Assembly: GCA_024516035.1 (NCBI GenBank)
Contig: CM044964.1
Span: 18,171,084-18,235,083, forward strand
Direction of reading: 5' to 3'
Length of the DNA: 64,000 bases
Source: Bactericera cockerelli
Lineage: Eukaryota > Arthropoda > Insecta > Hemiptera > Triozidae
This document shows positions 1 through 10,150 of this stretch, piece after piece; within the stretch, counting starts at the first letter, position 1; the number at the start of each line of letters is the position of its first letter. The position numbers and the translations under genes were made by a program. Below the pieces are notes generated by a model that was not told the origin of the DNA, made no database searches, and saw only the letters and a program-made list of their open reading frames with translations.

Positions 1-265
1 TTACAAATATAATAAAATTAATGAAATATTGAAAGTTTTCTCCCTCTAACTTTCACAGCATCCGAAACAAAATTTCATTAATCAAACGTGAAATCTTTCA
101 TTATAAGTCTTTCCCTACCTTCCTCCCCTGAAATCAGCTTCAGTGGTGGAGAGGGAGGGTTGTTTTGTCCCCGCTTTTTAAATGTGTAACAACTTTGGCG
201 GCTCAATTGATCTTTACAATTACTTTTTTTTTGTATTTTATTCTGAAAAATAATATTATGAACAT
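1..265. other. AT-rich sequence, no gene recognised
   Basis: Clean but unremarkable AT-rich sequence. A short reverse-strand reading frame has no recognisable motif and is treated as chance. Confidence 0.5.
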
Positions 266-430
266 GCACTGCTAGTCAAATGGTTAACGCGCTAGTCTAG
301 TAATCCTGATAGGGGTCCGCTGGTTCGAATCCTACCCAATGTATGAATTTTTTCTCATTTATTTGAGTTTTTGAACACATAATAACAAGACTCTAAGCGT
401 TAGGTGGTAGAAAATGCTTTTAACATTTAC
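266..430 (+). mobile_element. SINE, family 1 (tRNA-derived head)
   Basis: The first ~75 bases look like a pol III tRNA promoter: an A-box-like stretch (AATGGTTAACGCGC) and a B box (GGTTCGAATCC) about 45 bases later. A body containing 'CACATAATAACAAGACTCT' follows. A second copy lies on the minus strand at 58,262-58,470 with both head and body conserved, which shows this is a dispersed element and not a tRNA gene. The anticodon arm is degenerate. The 3' end is approximate. Confidence 0.75.
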
Positions 431-462
431 CTCGCCTGGTGGTTACCTTCCACTAAAGAGTG

Positions 463-535
463 TTATTAATTATAACACTCTTTATAGTGTTATTAATTAT
501 AACACTCTTTATAGTGTTATTAATTATAACACTAC
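463..535. repeat. 27-bp short tandem repeat
   Basis: About 2.7 copies of a 27-bp unit built on TTATTAATTATAACACTC. Each unit contains the self-complementary pair GTGTTAT/ATAACAC, so neighbouring units can form hairpins. Confidence 0.8.
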
Positions 536-635
536 CCGCCATTAGTCTCTCAGAAGGTATTACCCGTAAGGTAGGTTATTTTTATAAAGAGACATAGGTA
601 CCTACAGAGTGTTTATTACAAAAATTATAACAACT

Positions 636-675
636 ACTTGAACTATCTTTACTAAATAAGATAGGTAGTTCAAGT
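636..675. repeat. Imperfect hairpin
   Basis: ACTTGAACTA-TCTT pairs with AAGA-TA-GGTAGTTCAAGT around a short loop. No run of T follows, and there is no gene to regulate. Confidence 0.6.
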
Positions 676-939
676 ATAAATAATGATAAAATAGAACAAT
701 ATTAGGTATAAATAATGCTTCTGACAGGTTTTTCACGAAACAATACGATATAAATAATATAATACACCTGGATTTTTCAATCTCATTAGAGCTCTATAAA
801 AGATCCATTACCCATTTACCCAGGTATATCTTTTACCTTTTTAAATGGGAAAACGTCGTAGATTTATAAGCCAAACGTTAAACATGAGACGTCCTTTTGA
901 TATTTTCCATCAGCCTCTTTCAAAGTCTCTCATAGTCCT

Positions 940-1205
940 TCTCTCTCCCTCCCTTCCTCCCTCCTTTCTCCCTTTTATTCTCTCTCTCTCTCTCCCTCTC
1001 TCTTTTTCTCTTCTCTTTTTTCCCTATCTCCTGACAGAGGATTTCTTTTGTCAGGACTATTCTTTTTTGCCTACTTCTCTTTTTACCTCTTTTGTGCTTC
1101 CTAGATTTATCCTGAATACTGTTACCTTCTCCCTCTCTCTCTCTCTCTCTCTTTCTCTCTTTCTCTCTTTCTCTCTTTCTCTCTTTGTCTCTCTCTCTCT
1201 CTCTA
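940..1205. repeat. Pyrimidine-rich tract with (CT)n microsatellite
   Basis: A C/T-only or nearly C/T-only strand, with long CTCTCT runs at 979-1,002 and 1,130-1,203. Open frames on both strands (Leu/Ser/Phe-rich or Arg/Glu/Lys-rich) arise from the composition and are not genes. Confidence 0.9.
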
Positions 1206-1690
1206 TCAAATATGTAATCAAAATTATAAATAATAATCAAAATTAAGATAAATAGGTAATTGAAATTGGGATAAACAAGTAATCGATGTGAATTTTTTCA
1301 TGATAGGTATAGAGCTATGGAGACAGAATTTTCCAACTATTATACAGATGAAAGGGTATGGACACAGATAGAGGGGTTGACTACACCATCAAACTGAAAA
1401 ACACGGGGGATGAGTACCTGTCCCAATATCACCCTCTCTCAACAGATTTATTGGATTCGATATTTCGTGATTTATGATGCTGGAGATTCCTTCTGTGTAG
1501 CTCCACTGTGGAATTTGAGAAGCTGGGCTGCCTCTATCACCGCTTACGTCACCGCAATGTGAAATATACCGGGTGCCTCAATGCCTCATGCAATTGAATC
1601 GATCGTATGCCCTTTAACTCTCACTGATTTATGCTTATCTATACTTATAAAAGAGAGTTTCACTCACTGACTGACTGATATGTACAATAT
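1206..1690. other. No gene seen
   Basis: Ordinary AT-rich DNA. Near 1,640-1,682 a short 'GAGTTTCACTCACTGACTGA' stretch looks like repeat debris, but no boundaries can be set. Confidence 0.4.
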
Positions 1691-1734
1691 TACATTAAAT
1701 GTACATTATTACATTAAAAAAAAGAAGAGTATTT

Positions 1735-1970
1735 TTTATTTCGCAGCCACGAAACAGGAGGTACTGTAGACGCTTGTGGTCTGTGTCGTAGCCAGCCCAT
1801 CCCGTAGTATGCCTCCCCTCTGATGGGCGAGAAGTGAGACAATACTTCCCATTTAGGTGCTGGGTCAATACGAGCGCACTGGAAGGTATCCCTTACAAGC
1901 AACTATAACAAAATTTTGAATACTAATTTTTGTCGGCGCAGAGGTTCGAACCCGGGATGATAATACTCTT
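1735..1970 (-). mobile_element. SINE, family 2 tail type b, with degraded head
   Basis: On the minus strand a B-box-like GGGTTCGAACCTC at about 1,941-1,954 is followed by a ~200-bp body. The body matches the minus-strand element at 52,442-52,700 through blocks such as TGATGGGCGAGAAGTGA and AGACGCTTGTGGTCTGTGT. The body is open in one frame in both copies (CAR..PAPKWEV..HFSPIRGEA). The A-box part of the head is not recognisable here. Confidence 0.65.
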
Positions 1971-1999
1971 TAAAATCAAAAGAGAGAACATGTGAATTT

Positions 2000-2735
2000 T
2001 GTATTGAATTGGGAGTAGGTAGCTTTTTCATACCAACAGTAGAACCTTTTGTAGGGTCCAACACATGCTAACGCACTCAGGATCCTACTGAAACTTTGTG
2101 ATTATAAGAGAAGAAGATGATTATAATATGTAAATAAATATATTTCAAGTATTTGTTGAAAAAAAAAAAAAAAAAAAAACAAAAAACCTAGCCTAGATTA
2201 TAAGAGAACTCAAGGAACTGGAATTTTTGTCCCTCTTTTATCTAGGTTTCTCTTATAAAGATGTTATTTTTGCATATACAGATGCGAATTTAACCTGGAA
2301 ATATCTAGGTTTGACTGTATAAAAGCACTCCATCCCCTATGCTAATATTAACTGAGAAAGAGAAAAAGAGATACTTAAAAGTTCATTAAATTCGCATCAT
2401 GACTAAGTTTTAGTGAACAAACTATTATAACAGCGTGCTTTTGTGAGATTTGTGAACATATTATATTATATCTGCACAACAACTTTCATGTAAGCTTTGT
2501 TATTGAGAAATAACATGCATGTACCTAAAATAAGTACTCAATACAATTTTATTACCTGGTGGCGTTTTGAAAACGATAAACGACTGAGACTTTAACAAGG
2601 AACAACCACATCCTTTAATCTAACTTTTATTAGACAAAGCTTCAAACTTAACAATGGTTTTACTTCCGATAAATTTTTAATAACTTGTAGTATAGTGTTT
2701 TTAATCTGTAACCAACTTGCTGTTTTAATTTTAAC
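2000..2735. other. No gene seen; poly(A) at 2,158-2,179
   Basis: AT-rich DNA. A ~20-base poly(A) run at 2,158-2,179 could be an old retroelement tail, but nothing recognisable lies upstream of it. Confidence 0.4.
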
Positions 2736-2737
2736 AG

Positions 2738-2895
2738 AGGGGGAGCGAGAGAGAATGAGAATAAGAAAGAGAAAGAAAGAAAGAAAGAGTAAGTGTGAAA
2801 GGTAAATGAAATGTGAAAGAGAAATGGGAGAGGCAGAGAGAGTGAAAAAAAATGAGAGAGAGGATAGTGAGAAAGATAGAGACAGAAAAACATAA

Positions 2896-2943
<48 letters not shown>

Positions 2944-3852
2944 ATAGAAAAAGAGAGAGTAAAAAAGATAGTGTGGAGAAAGAGAGAGAATGAGAATGAA
3001 AAAAAGATAGTGAGAAGAAAGAAAGAGGAAGTGTGAAAGGTAAATGAAATGAGAAAGAGAAAAGGGAGAGGGAGAGAGAGTGAAAAAAAATGAGAGAGAG
3101 GATAGTGAGAAAGATAGAGACAAGAAAAGATAGTGAGAGAGAGAGAGAGAATAGTGAGAAAGATATAGACAGAAATAGATAGAGAGAGCGATAGAAAGGG
3201 AGAGAGAGAGAGAGAGCGAGAGAGAAAGAGAGAGAGAGACTGAGAGAGTAAGAAAGATAGTGAGGAGAAAGAAAGAGGTAGTGTGAAAGGTAAATGAAAT
3301 GAGAAAGAGAAAAGGGAGAGGGAGAGAGAGTGAAAAAAAATGAGAGAGAGGATAGTGAGAAAGATAGAGACAGAAAAACATAATGATAGAGAGAGAGAGA
3401 GAGAAAGAGAAATAGAAAAAGAGAGAGTAAAAAAGATAGTGTGGAGAAAGAGAGAGAATGAGAATGAAAAAAAGATAGTGAGAAGAAAGAAAGAGGAAGT
3501 GTGAATGAAATGAAATGAGAAAGAGAAAAGGGAGAGAGTGAAAAAGTGAGAGAGAGGATATTGAGAAAGATAGAGACAAGAAAAGATAGTGAGAGAGAGA
3601 GAGAATAGTGAGAAAGATATAGACAGAAATAGATAGAGAGAGCGATAGAAAGGGAGAGAGAGAGAGACTGAGAGAGTAAGAAAGATAGTGAGGAGAAAGA
3701 GAGAGGAAGAGCGAAAGGTAAATGAAATGAGAAAGAGAAGGGGGAGAGGGAGAGAGAGTGAAAAAATGAGAGAGAGAGGATAGTGAGAAAGATATAGATA
3801 GAAAAAGAGAGAATGATAGAGGGAGTGTGAGAGAGGGAGAGAGAGCGAGGTG
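2738..3852. repeat. Polypurine higher-order tandem array
   Basis: About 1.1 kb almost entirely of A and G on the plus strand. It is a diverged tandem array, not a simple microsatellite. A block containing GTGAAAGGTAAATGAAATG recurs near 2,792, 3,030, 3,278, 3,497 and 3,711 (period about 210-250 bp). Two alternating variants are visible: 'GACAGAAAAACATAATGATAG' at 2,881 and 3,369, and 'GACAAGAAAAGATAGTGAG' at 3,119 and 3,575, giving a dimeric period of about 460-490 bp. The 391-residue Ser/Leu/Phe-rich frame on the minus strand reflects composition only. Confidence 0.9.
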
Positions 3853-4017
3853 AAAGTTCCTTGAGATGTGAAAGTTAACTATTTTGTTCATGAACTTTTT
3901 TTCCATATTTTTCGCCTGGTGATTTCATCCGTTATTATCTCTGACTCTCCTGATCTTGGGCTAGAGCCCAATGTCCAATAAGAATGAGCTATTTGAGGCA
4001 CTTTATTTTTTTTTACT

Positions 4018-4215
4018 AAGTTTATTGGTTGGGTGGAAGAGATTGCCATAGGCAATAACCCCGCCCTTTAGTTAGGACTTATGTTTTTATATAACATTTT
4101 CTATTCTTTTTCATTTTTATTGTATACATTGTTTCCATTTTTTCCATTGTTAAAATAATTACTTACATGTACATAATGTCCATTTATACCTAATAAAGCG
4201 TTGTATAATAATAAT
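4018..4215 (+). mobile_element. Dispersed retroelement 3' end, (AAT)n tail
   Basis: Contains GGTGGAAGAGA, then a short inverted repeat GCCATAGGCAATAACCCCGCC, and ends in AATAAAGCG followed by a TAATAATAATAA tail. The same arrangement occurs at 36,181-36,350 (+), 50,975-51,115 (+), 33,820-33,945 (-), 37,060-37,270 (-), 56,460-56,560 (-) and 60,767-60,850 (-). The AATAAA followed by a triplet-repeat tail suggests the 3' end of a non-LTR element or a SINE. No coding sequence is attached to any copy. Confidence 0.65.
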
Positions 4216-5009
4216 AACAAAAAATTTATCATTTATTAGCATTTTTATTATGATAAACATAAATATGATAACTTTTGCCTCAACTATTTTCACATAATTT
4301 TTTATCTTATTACAAGAATGAGAAGACGTCAATCATTTCGATCTCTTGAATTTAATAATTTTTAATCAGTTTTAAGAAGTATTGTGTTTTTAAGTGTTCA
4401 AATTATTAAAAGGTGACACATCTAGTCTTTTTGAGTATATTTGGTTCTTACTGAAGTGACAGAAACACTCCACAATTTGCAATTGAAATACGGTGAGTTG
4501 AAACTCAGTCATATCAATTTTAGAAACAGCCATTAAACTTTGTCAAAGAGAAGCTCGAATTTTAACAAGTCCCTACCGTAACCTTAGTAACGGTCTTGCG
4601 ATGGTCAGCGTCATCTGACTCGAACAGCTGGAAAGCACGTGCAGAAGAACCGCAAGATAACAAATTCAAATTTGATTGGTCAGATCAGAATTCAAAATAA
4701 CCGATCACTGATAAACAAAAGTTCGTTAAAATTCGTTGATGTGTCTTATCCCCTCTCAACTTACAGTTCTGAATCCAGTGATGCCAATGATCTTCAGAGC
4801 ATAATTAGGTAAGAGGTACTTTTTATGCTCACCTGATTCACCGCAAGTACTCACTACGCCTGGAAATTTTCAAAATATGCAATGTGCAATACTTTGGTAT
4901 CAAAAATAATGAATTAATAAAATTGATCTGAGTATCCACGGAACAGCCATTATAGCGGCACAGTGTTTTTGTTTGTTTTCCCTTGTACTAAAAATCTTGA
5001 TATATTTAT
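4216..5009. other. Upstream of the LINE; 5' UTR boundary not found
   Basis: AT-rich at first, then more mixed sequence from about 4,440. The LINE's 5' UTR must end at 5,009, but I found no target-site duplication or conserved start motif to fix its 5' end. Confidence 0.4.
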
Positions 5010-5957
5010 TTGGTAAAGATGACAGAAGACATGGAACAGTTCGATATGAAAACCTTATTTCAGGAAATATCTAGTATAAAAAAATTGCAAGAGGAGTCCT
5101 TGAAGAGTGATGTTCAAGTAAATTCCAAACTTGATATGATTCAAAATACTCTACAGCCTCTTCAAGAACAAAAAATTCTAAGGACATCAAATATCTCGAT
5201 ATTGAAAAAAGACGGAAGAACATAATCATGTTCGGTCTTGAGCAGAACTCCGCCGAGTCACACAGTGCACTGGAGCAGAGAGTCCTCAGCGTGGTTTTAA
5301 ATACATTACATATTTCTGATTTTTCTCTTTCTGAGCTTGACTTTTGCAGGAGAATGAAAACTCGAAGTGGTAAAAACTCCCATGCCAGTAATTGTTGGTT
5401 TCACCACTCAGCGCCGGCAGATCGAGATTCTCAAGAACCGCAAGCATCTGAAAGGCACTTCTATCTACATCAATGAAGATTGTTCACCTGAGATGAAAGA
5501 GCGGGAGAAGGCGCTGCGCGGCGAGATGGACAGACTGCGCGGAGAAGGCAAGTATGCAGTTATCAGGTATGGAAAATTAATTGTTCATGATAATAACACA
5601 TCACAGGCTGGTACAAGTAAGACAGCAAATAATAAAAGATATAGACTCTCTGAGTCCCCTGAGGAAATAAATCAAAAGAAGCGAGTTAACTTGAATGATA
5701 GTACCTATTCTGCGACAGAGCATAGCGAGGAAAGTTTTATGGACACAGAGGAGGTGAGAGATCCTGGAGCTACTGGAGGAGGATTAGAATCAGGACCATC
5801 ACGTGATGAGCAATCACAAAGTCTATCTCGTCCAATCCTAGCTCAATCAAAGCTGGTAGTGAGTGATTCAGGAACTTTATCACAAACACGTCTTGACAAT
5901 TATTTAAATCCAACCTGTCCAACCAATTATCCAAAGAGTAACTCTGAAAAAAATTGA
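5010..5957 (+). pseudogene. LINE ORF1 protein, two frameshifts
   Basis: The N-terminal part (5,010 to about 5,175) reads as a Lys/Gln/Glu-rich, coiled-coil-like segment. After a shift near the A-run at 5,169-5,174 the frame reads RRKNIIMFGLEQ, typical of the RRM-like core of LINE ORF1 proteins. After a second shift near the A-run at 5,372-5,376 it continues with PVIVGF...LKNRKHLKGTSIYI.ED, matching the C-terminal domain seen in insect LINE ORF1 proteins. A Ser/Thr/Asn-rich tail follows up to the stop at 5,955-5,957. In this family the protein binds element RNA in the RNP. Both breaks are at short A runs, so they may be real mutations or base-calling errors. The order coiled coil, RRM, CTD supports the assignment. 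Confidence 0.75.
5948..5954 (+). promoter_or_regulatory. Candidate -1 ribosomal frameshift heptamer
   Basis: In the ORF1 frame the last codons are GAA AAA AAT TGA. The heptamer A_AAA_AAT fits the X_XXY_YYZ pattern for -1 slippage and lies directly before the ORF1 stop. ORF2 is in the -1 frame, opens at 5,948 just after a TGA at 5,945-5,947, and has no ATG until 6,103, inside the endonuclease domain. A -1 slip here would fuse ORF1 to ORF2. This is inference; I have not identified a downstream pseudoknot. Confidence 0.5.
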
Positions 5958-8900
5958 TTTCGGGGTATCCTGAGACACCGGGTGCCCCGTTAAAAATAGC
6001 TTTTTGGAATGTTAATGGAATTTCTAAACTGAGCAACGCATGTGAAAGAGACTTGGCCAGTCTTCTGTCCTGGCAAATAATTTGTGTCACAGAAACTTGG
6101 GCCATGGCGGAACCCAACATCCCTCAACTCGCTGATTACTTCAACACGGTACACTCAGTGGCGGTGCGCGATGGACAGCGAGGTCGGGGGAGTGGTGGCC
6201 TCCTTGTTCTTGTAAATAAAGAAATTACCTTCCAGATACTTGATATTTCAAACTTGTGGATTTTTATAAGATTATGTTTAAATAATGGACCTGATATAAT
6301 TTTGGGCAACATATACATTAGTCCCAGATACTGTATAGAACATGCATTAGATTCCTTGAGTTTACTACTTGAGGATATACATACTGAAAACGACCATGTT
6401 ATTATCGGAGGAGATATGAATGCGAGAATATCAGAGCGGAACTACCTAGACGAGATGGTGGCGGAGGAGTGCGGGGTCCAGGCGCAGCGAGTGTCTGAGG
6501 ATCAGATGGAGAGCAGGAGGGGGGTGGAGCTGGTGGAATACATGGAGGAACATGGACTTTTAGTTCTGAACGGCAGAACTCCGGGGGATGTTCCAGGTCA
6601 ATATACTTATATTAGTAAAGCTGGAAATAGTGTTATAGATTTGATCTGGACAAACCTCGAAGCTTGCAAGTTGGTGCTGAATCTCCTAGTGTCTGACAGT
6701 ATCATTACATCGGATCATCTCCCTGTGGTTCTCACACTGGACTGTCCATGCGCACCACGAGTCAGTACTTCTCAGCCGGGAGAGACCGTCGTTCGGTTCC
6801 GGTGGGTGGAAGAAAAAGCTATAGAGTTTGTACATAAAATTAATCTTGATATTCCGTCTTCACAAATAGAATCCATTTACGAGATTTTGAATACTAAATT
6901 CCAAGATACTGCTACTTCACTCGGCATGGCTTATCAGATACCGCTAAATTCTAAGCGCACTATTAAGAAGCCCTGGTATAATAATGACTGTCGGAACCTA
7001 AAGAAAAATTGTCATCACCTTTATAGGAAATGGAAAAGAAAAAAAATTGAGGAAGACCGACTTTCTTTTTTGGTTACTAAAAGAAAATATTTTAATATGT
7101 GCTCGCTATTGAAAAGTAACTACGAAAAAGAAATAAAAGAAAAACTAGCCCAAGTAAAGAATGCGCAAGAATTTTGGAAGACAGTTAATAAGTTCAAGCC
7201 CCATAGACCAAACAAAAGTAAAGAGATTTCAACGGAAGAATGGATTAATTATCTCATGGAAAAATTTCCCGAGCAGGAGCGGATGGCCACGGAAATTATT
7301 TTTACAGATGTCTTGAGAGAACAGATGGACTCCGAATTCTGTATGGGAGAGCTGGAAAAAGGAATTAAGAACCTTAAAAATAATAAAAGTCCAGGACCGG
7401 ACAACATTCTTAATGAATACCTGAAGACCTTGGGACCAGTGTGGAAAGCAGAATTGCTAAAACTTATAAATCATATTTTTAGCGGGGGCGACATTCCTGA
7501 AAACTTAACTAGCTCATTTCTGTTTATGCTGCATAAAAAAGGTGATACGAAAGTATGTGGAAACTACAGGAGTATAGCTCTCATGAACAATATACTGAAA
7601 TTAATTACACACTTACTATCTCAACGTGTGCTAGTCTGGAGTGAGGACAACAAGATTTTTATCGAGGCTCAGGCTGGGTTTAGACCTCGTCGAGGCTGTC
7701 TGGACAACATATTCAGCCTCTCTAGTATAGTGTCCATGCATCTCATCAGAGGACGCAAACTTTTCGCTGCCTTCATTGACTATAAGTCCGCTTTCTCCGA
7801 AGTGCAGCACGACTTGTTGTTTGCGAAGATGTATCACTTTGGAATTTCAGCCAAAATTATCATGACAATAAAAAATATCTACCAGAAAGCGAGTACCCAG
7901 ATCCGAGTCGACACAAATCTGACGCCTGCCGCCAGGATAACGAAGGGAGTCTTGGAAGGAGATTCAATATCACCGCTTGCATTTATAATTTTTATTAATG
8001 ACCTTGAGGATTATCTGAGGCAAAGAGGAGCCGATGGGGTCAGTATTAACAGGTCAACTGATATCCTACTCCTTCTTTATTGTGACGACCTGATAATTCT
8101 GTCAAATAGTAAGGCGGATATGCAGAGAAAACTGGATCTGCTGCTTTCATACTGCGTCGCGAACAAAATGACAGTCAACGAGTCCAAGAGCAAAATAGTT
8201 ATATTCCGTCGCGGTGGTAGAGTAGCCGCATCAGATGTGTTCTACTATAATAATCGTGTATTGGAAGTGTGCCCTGACTACATCTACCTGGGAATAAAAT
8301 TCTCTTCCCATGGAGTATTCCATAAGGCGTCTCAGCAAGCAATGTCCAAAGGAAGGATGGCAGTGGCTAGTGTCAGGAAAATATTGGTGAATTCAAAAAT
8401 GGAGTCTCATAAAAGCAGAATGAAGCTGTACAACGCTATAGTGAAGGCAAATCTCCTCTACGGGGTGGAGGTGTGGGGAAGCAGATATGCAGAAGTGATA
8501 GAAGTATGTCAAGCCCAGTTCCTCAAATCGGTGTTTTGCCTGCCCCGCTGTACCCCTCACTACATGTTGAGACTCGAAATGGGCGTAGTCAAGCTAGCTT
8601 ACCAAGTTTTCAAGATGATGCTGGAATGGTGGCTCAAAATTTTATCTATGTCTTCCGAGCGATATCCCAGGGTTTGTTATACCCAGTTGGTCTATATGGA
8701 TCAGAACTCTAGTAATGTTCAAAAATACAATTGGGCTTCCCTTTTAAAGTCTAAATTGGTTTCCTTGGGTTTTGCGGAGGTTTGGGAAGCTCAATGTAAA
8801 ACATTGCTTAATCTTAGGAAAAATGATATTTTAGATAAATACCATGTCCAACTAATAGAGGAGGACTGGGTAAGATTGAGTAACTCATCGTACTGCACTT

Positions 8901-9310
8901 TATACAAAGAGGTTAAACTAAAACCTTGTGATGAAAATATTTTACAAACTTCCGAGTACATATTAGAGCGAGTGCCTATTGATAGAACTAGAGTAATGGC
9001 GCAGATTCGACTATCTGGGAGCTTATTTGTACAGTTTTATGTAAATAAATTTAGTTTCAAATGGGACAGCAATGAAGTTTGTAGTATTTGTAATCTGAGG
9101 GAAAAAGAAGACCTGACCCATTTCATAATTAAATGTCCTCATTACTCCGCTATTCGAGAGCGATTTCTAGCACCAAGTGTGAATACGAGTTACAATAGCA
9201 ACATTACACTGTCCAATATTTTACAGAACCCCACGAAGGAAACTGTACTGAACTTTTATATATATGTGAAGGAAGCTTTAAAATTGAGAGCATTTCTAAG
9301 AAATGAATGA
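5954..9310 (+). CDS. LINE ORF2: endonuclease-reverse transcriptase
   Basis: About 1,118 residues, open throughout. It nicks target DNA and reverse-transcribes the element RNA in the nucleus. Residues 14-260 are an apurinic-like endonuclease: NVNGI at 19-23, E47 in TET, GGDMNAR with D154 and N156, and SDH at 253-255. The reverse transcriptase lies at about 470-770: KSPGPD, GNYRSI, AGFRPRRG, FIDYKSAF (catalytic D609), and YCDD at 709-712 (8,078-8,089), which replaces the usual YADD/FADD. The C-terminal knuckle is C1043-C1046-H1056-C1061 (CX2CX9HX4C). The position numbering starts at the TTG at 5,954; there is no AUG before residue 51, so translation probably depends on ORF1. An intact frame this long in otherwise decayed surroundings points to a recent insertion. 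Confidence 0.92.
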   Translation: MISGYPETPGAPLKIAFWNVNGISKLSNACERDLASLLSWQIICVTETWAMAEPNIPQLADYFNTVHSVAVRDGQRGRGSGGLLVLVNKEITFQILDISNLWIFIRLCLNNGPDIILGNIYISPRYCIEHALDSLSLLLEDIHTENDHVIIGGDMNARISERNYLDEMVAEECGVQAQRVSEDQMESRRGVELVEYMEEHGLLVLNGRTPGDVPGQYTYISKAGNSVIDLIWTNLEACKLVLNLLVSDSIITSDHLPVVLTLDCPCAPRVSTSQPGETVVRFRWVEEKAIEFVHKINLDIPSSQIESIYEILNTKFQDTATSLGMAYQIPLNSKRTIKKPWYNNDCRNLKKNCHHLYRKWKRKKIEEDRLSFLVTKRKYFNMCSLLKSNYEKEIKEKLAQVKNAQEFWKTVNKFKPHRPNKSKEISTEEWINYLMEKFPEQERMATEIIFTDVLREQMDSEFCMGELEKGIKNLKNNKSPGPDNILNEYLKTLGPVWKAELLKLINHIFSGGDIPENLTSSFLFMLHKKGDTKVCGNYRSIALMNNILKLITHLLSQRVLVWSEDNKIFIEAQAGFRPRRGCLDNIFSLSSIVSMHLIRGRKLFAAFIDYKSAFSEVQHDLLFAKMYHFGISAKIIMTIKNIYQKASTQIRVDTNLTPAARITKGVLEGDSISPLAFIIFINDLEDYLRQRGADGVSINRSTDILLLLYCDDLIILSNSKADMQRKLDLLLSYCVANKMTVNESKSKIVIFRRGGRVAASDVFYYNNRVLEVCPDYIYLGIKFSSHGVFHKASQQAMSKGRMAVASVRKILVNSKMESHKSRMKLYNAIVKANLLYGVEVWGSRYAEVIEVCQAQFLKSVFCLPRCTPHYMLRLEMGVVKLAYQVFKMMLEWWLKILSMSSERYPRVCYTQLVYMDQNSSNVQKYNWASLLKSKLVSLGFAEVWEAQCKTLLNLRKNDILDKYHVQLIEEDWVRLSNSSYCTLYKEVKLKPCDENILQTSEYILERVPIDRTRVMAQIRLSGSLFVQFYVNKFSFKWDSNEVCSICNLREKEDLTHFIIKCPHYSAIRERFLAPSVNTSYNSNITLSNILQNPTKETVLNFYIYVKEALKLRAFLRNE

Positions 9311-9685
9311 ACTTTTAAAATTAATTATTTAGCTAGTTGATTTCTCTATAGTTAGCAAAAAATTAAAGGTTTACCGGTTATTATTCACCTTTTGTAGTGT
9401 AAAAAAGTTATTTTTATTTATTGTTTAATATTTGCTTGTTTTATTCTATTGCTCCCCATATCAAAGAGAGTAAAAAAAAAATATGTACTGTTTCAAAATG
9501 AATTAAGTTTGGGAGAAAATTAGAAAATTAGTTAGTTAATTATTTATTTATTGTTATGTAAGAAGTTTAATTTATCATTTATTTATTTTTAACCTGTATC
9601 TTTTATTATTGCCAACCTCGTTGTAACATTTTATTTTAAAATAAATACAACTATATTTATCTATCTATCTATATCTATCTATTAT

Positions 9686-10150
9686 ATCTTCGCTGAGGAA
9701 TAGCGCTCAACTAACGGAGCTACGATTTTTATTCCTCCCCTCAACAGAAAAGTTATTCCTCCCCTCAGCAGACGGTTACTTTTTCACTTTTTAATTTCCA
9801 CTGACTCTGACTCCTCAGCTCTCGAAAGTTTTTCCTTGTGATATTATTAGAAAGTTCAAGATCAGATTTGATATAATTTGTTGGTGGAAGATAAGTGACT
9901 TCCCTTAACCTTCCGCTTTATTCCTGAAATCCATTTTTATTTATTATGATTTTTTTTGCGAAGGGAAATCTGCCTCACAGGCAGGAAAATTAACTGGTCT
10001 GGAACGTTGCACAGCTTTCTTTATCTCTTGAAAATATGTCAAATTCCACCCTTGTTGATGGTACTATTAATTTACGACTTTGTAAATCTTTATTGGGTTC
10101 AAGCGCAGTGATTGTAAAACTTATAAAAGGAGGGTTAGAACCAAAAAATA
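9686..10150. other. No gene seen
   Basis: Clean sequence. Two near-identical short blocks, each containing TTATTCCTCCCCTCA, lie near 9,731 and 9,754. An A-run at about 10,150-10,177 marks where readable sequence ends. Confidence 0.5.

Larger units (their letters stand above)
5010..9685 (+). mobile_element. Two-ORF non-LTR retrotransposon (LINE)
   Basis: ORF1 (5,010-5,957, frameshifted) encodes a nucleic-acid-chaperone-like protein. ORF2 (5,954-9,310, intact) encodes endonuclease, reverse transcriptase and a C-terminal zinc knuckle. A ~340-bp AT-rich 3' UTR ends in AAATAAATACAACTATAT and a (TATC)n tail at about 9,655-9,685. The apurinic-type endonuclease and CCHC knuckle put it in the Jockey/I/CR1 broad group; I cannot name the clade with confidence. 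It is the best-preserved coding element in the window. Only the 5' end is unresolved. Confidence 0.9.

Noticed and set aside
920..1246. Opposing 106- and 133-residue frames
   Set aside because: Translations of a CT microsatellite and its flank.
2731..3906. 391-residue reverse-strand frame
   Set aside because: Entirely Ser/Leu/Phe/His from polypurine repeats; no start context, domain or non-repeat composition.
8473..8712. 79-residue frame within the LINE
   Set aside because: Shadow of ORF2 in another frame.
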